Shown here piece by piece: positions 47,900 through 64,000 of a stretch of DNA of 64,000 bases (the first letter of the stretch is position 1; each line of letters opens with the position of its first letter). The stretch is from Odobenus rosmarus divergens (Eukaryota; Chordata; Mammalia; Carnivora; Odobenidae). Below the pieces are notes generated by a model. It did not search any database. It had not been told where the DNA came from and saw only the letters and a list, made by a program, of their open reading frames with translations. The translations under genes and the position numbers were made by a program. The stretch is from NCBI RefSeq assembly GCF_000321225.1, contig NW_004450397.1, forward strand, positions 3,423,183 through 3,487,182. The letters run 5' to 3'.

Positions 47900-48332
47900 T
47901 ACAATAGTCCCCTCTTATCCCCAGAGGAAATGTTCCAAGACCCCCGGTGGATGCCTGAAACCACAGATAGTACTGAACCCTGTATATAACATGTTTTTTT
48001 CCTCTACATGAGAATGAAAACATTAAATTTATAAATTAGTCACAGAGATTAACAACAGCTAATAATAAAATAGAAAAATCATAACAATATACTCTTTCAA
48101 ATATACTCACTCTTTCAAAATATCTTACTATACTCACCCTTGTGATGATGTGAGATGATAAAATGCCTACGTGATGACATGATGACGTAGCAACCGTGAT
48201 GTAGAGTTAGGCTACTATTGACCTTCCGCTGATTTGTCATGAGGAGGATCATCAGCTTCCCTGCAGCAGTTGACCACGGACAACTGAAACTGTGGAAAGC
48301 GAAACCACAGATAAGGGGCGAACTACTATATA
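47900..48332. mobile_element. Tigger-like (TcMar) MITE
   Basis: The ends 'agtcccctcttatccccag' and 'accacagataaggggcgaac' are inverted. 'ggatgcctgaaaccacagat' near the left end and 'gaaactgtggaaagcgaaac' near the right are typical of the family. TA at the edges fits a mariner TSD. Confidence 0.8.
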
Positions 48333-50200
48333 CAAAGATGATCTCTGGGTCTTCAAGCTTCCTTTGGGAGGGGTGTGAAGTAAGAAGAGAAGAAATGAAA
48401 ATATAATCACTATAGTGCATGCATGTTCTTTTCCATTTGAAAAAGATAAACTCTTGGGGGATAAATTCATGTTTTTGTGGGAGCTTTTTCCATTTCTAGT
48501 ACACTAGCTTGCTTATAACTAGCATCTTCAAGGAGGATATACTCTGAAGCCCAGAGAGATACACATTTATTCAACTACATCAGGGGAATGAACCATGAAG
48601 GAAATTACAAGTTCTTTATTACCCTTACCAGTCACTTTACAGTTTGTACTTTCAATAGATTACTTGTTACAATCTGAAGAAGCCTGCAGAACAAGTATGT
48701 CCATATTACAAACAAGGCAACTACGGGCCCTAAAGTTGGAATGATGTGGCCAGGATCACAAAGCTAGCCAAAAATTCATCTACTCATCTTGCCATTAACA
48801 AGGTAGTTATTAGGTCTGAATTTTAAAACTACGGAGGGATTCGTCAGAAGTCGTTTTGGCAAACACCTTTAAGTGAAAAAGCTGTGTCTTGGTTTGGAAC
48901 CCACATTCTTTCTTAGTACATATAACAGCATTCTGAAAGACCACTACAAAAATTGGTTTAATCCCATGTTTTTTCTTTATATAAATATTTTCTTGTACCT
49001 ACGTTTCTATACTTTCATTCCATCATGAGCCCTTTAAGGACAGTGATTAGGTAATATTCATCTCTTTCCTTCTGACACTGTATTTCTGCCATTTAGGCAG
49101 AAAGGGCTCAATAAATATTTATTAAATTAGATATTTGAAATTCACATGCAGAAAAAATACCCAATGCCAAATACTATTTATTTTCCTCTTACCACTATTC
49201 TCAGCATTATTTTCTCCTTTCTCTGCTTTCTATTTTCTATAAAAACCTAACAGTGACTGGGCAGGGAGATTTCCTTTATTGTTAGCTTTGAACCTTATCT
49301 TTTTTAAATTCAAAGTTGGCAAACACAATCTGAAGACACTGTGATAATCTTATTATTTCTTTTGGGAATGTGAGAAATATTCAGGGCAGGAAGTTCACAT
49401 ATTCAGAAGTTATAAAACAGAGCTCTTGATTCTAGCCAGTAAGTATTCATTTGGGAGAGTAAAGAAGAGACTGGAAGAATTAGAGAGGGTAACAGATATA
49501 TAAATAACATACAGGTAAAAAGAAAATAGACTCCTTTCTGCAGCTGCGAGCCCCAGACTGAGAATAAAAGATAGGCAGTACTATTTTGTAATGTAATTCT
49601 AATAAGGAACATTTTTTTAAAAATCTCCGTAAACAGCAATATATATTTATTTTGTGGCAATGGTGTTTTTTCTTTTTCAAAAAGAAACAAGTGTGCAGTT
49701 TTGTTTTCGTATTTTTAATTAAGAAAGGTGTTCTCTCCTCCCCCTTAACCATTATCATTCCTTTCACCCAGGCTTGAGTCAAATATTATTTACTAATGCA
49801 AGACACCATCTTTAAGCAGATTTCGGGCTAGTCCACAATGTGGAATCAAAACTTAAACGAATGTCAATTTCACTTTGTCTTGCCTCTATCACGTGAACCG
49901 TGGGCTTAATCTTTAATTATGGGATCCTCGTTTTATATATTTTCTTTTTAGTCTACTAAAATGGGAGTATATGATTGCCAAGATGCTTTCTACCTTCGCC
50001 GCTGTAGGAATTATTCCTGGCGTTTCTCTTTTTTTCTGTACCAGTGTTTCGACACTTCTTAGCTGCATTCCAGCCTCTGGGGACAGACTGCCCTGGGCAA
50101 CAGGAATTTGCCCCTGAGGTCCTGAGGCCGCCTCACCTTTGCGAAAAGGGACAAGTCACGCTCAGAATGTAAGACTGGGGCGACGATCCCTTCAAGTTCC
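48333..50200. other. mostly unassigned; MIR patch
   Basis: 48690-48840 is a reversed MIR ('ggatcacaaagctagcc'). The rest, upstream of the ATIC CpG island, has no gene or nameable repeat. Confidence 0.5.
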
Positions 50201-50305
50201 GGGCCTAGGAAGCTACAACCTCACTCCCCGCTTCCCTTCAGCGCGGAGGCTCGAGTTCCAAGCCACAAATTGAACAGGGCGGGGCTCCGGGTGGGGCGGC
50301 TGGGT

Positions 50306-50390
50306 CACGTGGCAGGTCAGGTGACCACCCCGCGCGCCCGGCTGTCTGCCCGCGCGCGCGCTCTAGCCGCTCGCCGCCCGTCCGCACGTG
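50306..50390. promoter_or_regulatory. paired CACGTG E-boxes
   Basis: CACGTG at 50306-50311 (in GTCACGTGGC) and at 50385-50390 (in GCACGTGGCG), 79 bp apart. USF, MYC/MAX and TFE-family factors bind this core. GGTCA-GG-TGACC at 50315-50326 is an adjacent inverted repeat. Occupancy is inferred, not shown. Confidence 0.6.
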
Positions 50391-50445
50391 GCGTCCCCGC
50401 TGCCGCCCCCGCTGGGCCCAGACTCCCACCCCGCCGCCTGCAGCC

Positions 50446-62102
<11,657 letters not shown>

Positions 62103-62934
62103 TGATGTGGCTCACGTTGAGAAGATAAAGTAAATTACATAATGCCTTTTATAGCCACCTGAAGTTTGAGATGCCAGGTGGACTTATGAGATAATTAGGG
62201 GTTCTGGAAAGAGGTCAGGCTGGAGATAGAGTTTGGAATGTCTTTGGCATATAGATGGCTTTGGAGATGTAAAACAGGCAGGATGGATTTCATAGAAGAG
62301 GTTAAGCAGTGGAGGAACCAGCAGAGGAAAACAAGGCTGGAAAACCTGCAGGATTTCAAGTGGTTTGGAATGCTCCTGAGAACAAAAAAGCAACTGTTTG
62401 ATCTGGGAAAAATTGCAAGAACAATTTCCTTGGAATGATGGATCTGGAAGCCCAATTGAAGTGGGCCAAAATAGGAATGTGAGGTTAGGAAATAGTAATA
62501 AAGATAATTCTTTGAACAAAGTTAATTAGGACTTCCATGGGTTTGTAGAAATAAAAGAGACTTTTCACTTTTTTGTTCTCTTGTACTCTTTAGGGGGGAA
62601 TTAGAACATGTCCTACTGTCTGGGGTGGGGGAAATGGGTGCAGAGGGCAGGGGAGAGAGTTGTGGGTACGAAGGCCTTGAAGGCCCAAGCATTGGTAGGA
62701 GGGTTGGCCTTGGTGACAGCAAGGACAGCTTTCTTCATGTACTAGGAAGGCAAACAGAGCACACTGGTTGGGACGTCTGGTGGTGGGAAGATGCAGGTAC
62801 TCCTGTCTCTTCTTTCCTCCTTGTTAGCACCTGAGGGAGAGGAGGAGCAGGGAGCAGTGTCAGAGATTTGAGGAGAATGTGAAATACTCATTTTTCCCCC
62901 TTCTCGTTCACTGGATCAAGTTCTATTATTACTC

Positions 62935-63540
62935 TACTCCAGATATATTTTGAATCTTTTCTAACACTATGGAAGCCCCCACAGTGACCCCAAAAGTCTC
63001 CCAGACTGCAGTAATCTAACTGCTCTCTGCTTTGTCTGTCTTTTGTAGTCACAGCAGGGTAATTGTAAACATGTAAATCAGATGATGTTATGCCCTGTTT
63101 GAGACCATTCATTGGCTTTGCCTCCCACTTAAATTCCTCTGCATGTCCTGCAGACCCTTTTTCTGACTGGTCTACTTGATTACTGGTCCCCTATCCGCTG
63201 CTCCCTAAGGCCTGTTGTCCGTTTGGTCAGCAGGCCTAGTGTCTGTGGCCTTTGCTCTGGTGTTGGAGGTGTCACTCGCTTGTCATTCAGATCTCACCTT
63301 AAAGTCACCTCAGGGAAGCTTTCTCTGATCACCCAGACTGAAGTAGCTGCCCATCACATTTTATCGCACTATTTTGCTGCATTTATTTATGTTTTAGTCA
63401 TCTCCCATTTAATCATCTTCCCCTGAGAGCAGAAACCTTGTCAGTCTTTGTTCATTGCTTCTTGTTTATTCATTGCTACATCCTCAGTATTTAGAATATT
63501 GCTTGGCATGTTCCCTAAGTATTTATTGAATGAATAGTTA
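62935..63540 (+). mobile_element. L2 3' region in intron 7
   Basis: L2 3' signature: 'ttcattggctttgcctccca', 'tctgatcacccagactgaag', 'tgagagcagaaaccttgtca', and the end 'taagtatttattgaatgaat'. Confidence 0.85.
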
Positions 63541-63747
63541 GAAACTTGACATTTTGCATGAATTTTTACTTTTAGAATTTCTTAAAACAGGAAATTCTAC
63601 TGTTTTGTCTTCTGTTATTTCCTCCTTATAATGTTTCCCATTTAGATTCTGAGGCAAGAAATACTTCCACATACTTTCAGTTCCCATATTTTTCATTTTC
63701 AAAGCTCTTTCATTGGTGTTGGTCAAAGGAACTGTTTTTTAGGTACT

Positions 63748-63920
63748 TTTTTTTTTTTTTTTAAGACTTATTTTAGAGAAAGAGTGCGTGAGCTGGGAGG
63801 AGGGGCAGAGGGAGAGAGAGAGAGAGGGAAGCAGACTCCCCGCTGAATTCAGAGCCCGATGCAGGGCTCAATCCCATGACCCTGAGATCATGACCTGAGC
63901 TGAAATCACGAGTTGGATGC
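63748..63920 (-). mobile_element. Can-SINE, head missing
   Basis: T-run, (GA)n and body as usual, but the copy stops at 'gagttggatgc' without the CTGAGCCACCCAGG head and joins directly to L1 sequence. Confidence 0.9.
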
Positions 63921-64000
63921 TATATACATACAATGGAATATTACTCAGCCATAAAAAAGAACGAAATCTTGCCATTTACAACGATGTGGATGGAACTAGA
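63921..64000 (+). mobile_element. L1 ORF2 C-terminal fragment at window edge
   Basis: 'atggaatattactcagccat' and 'gatgtggatggaactaga' are L1 ORF2 3'-end DNA, + strand, continuing past the window. Confidence 0.9.

Overview
This is a piece of a mammalian nuclear genome, almost certainly from a caniform carnivore. About 20 tRNA-Lys-derived Can-SINEs (SINEC) carry the head GCCTGGGTGGCTCAG and the tail (AATAAA)n-ATCTTT-poly(A). No copy has the body of the canid-specific SINEC_Cf subfamily or of the felid subfamily, so an arctoid (bear, pinniped or mustelid group) fits best. This species call is an inference from repeat subfamilies, not a proof.

There is one functional protein-coding gene. ATIC, the bifunctional enzyme for the last two steps of de novo purine synthesis, starts in a CpG island at about 50.2-50.7 kb on the + strand. 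Its first seven coding exons lie between 50446 and 62031. The joined exons give 688 coding bases in one open frame, and every junction has AG and GT at the intron ends. The remaining exons lie beyond the right edge. In mammals ATIC sits between ABCA12 and FN1, so positions 1-50 kb should be the ABCA12-ATIC intergenic interval. I see no recognisable gene there.

The intergenic 50 kb is layered repeats: the 5' UTR of a young L1 at the left edge (minus), L1 3' fragments on both strands, a half-L1 (HAL1-like) element followed by a 5'-truncated carnivore L1 at 39.9-44.05 kb, ancient L2 and MIR copies, three MLT1-type MaLR LTRs, another solo LTR-like block, two non-autonomous DNA transposons, and the SINEs. 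Many SINEs have clear 10-19 bp target-site duplications (TSDs). ATIC introns hold further SINEs. Intron 4 holds an old minus-strand L1 split by a processed DNAJA1 pseudogene that has a poly(A) remnant, frameshifts and a changed HPD motif.

No new multi-gene system was found. The items most worth a second look are: a 34-bp exact piece of 5S rRNA flanked by 10-bp direct repeats inside an L2 (32.83 kb); a 90-bp L1 3' end nested in another L1 with a 16-bp TSD (43.3 kb); a near-perfect ~97-bp hairpin (27.5 kb); an unexplained 150-bp exon-like open segment with both splice sites (10.71-10.86 kb); and paired CACGTG E-boxes in the ATIC promoter.
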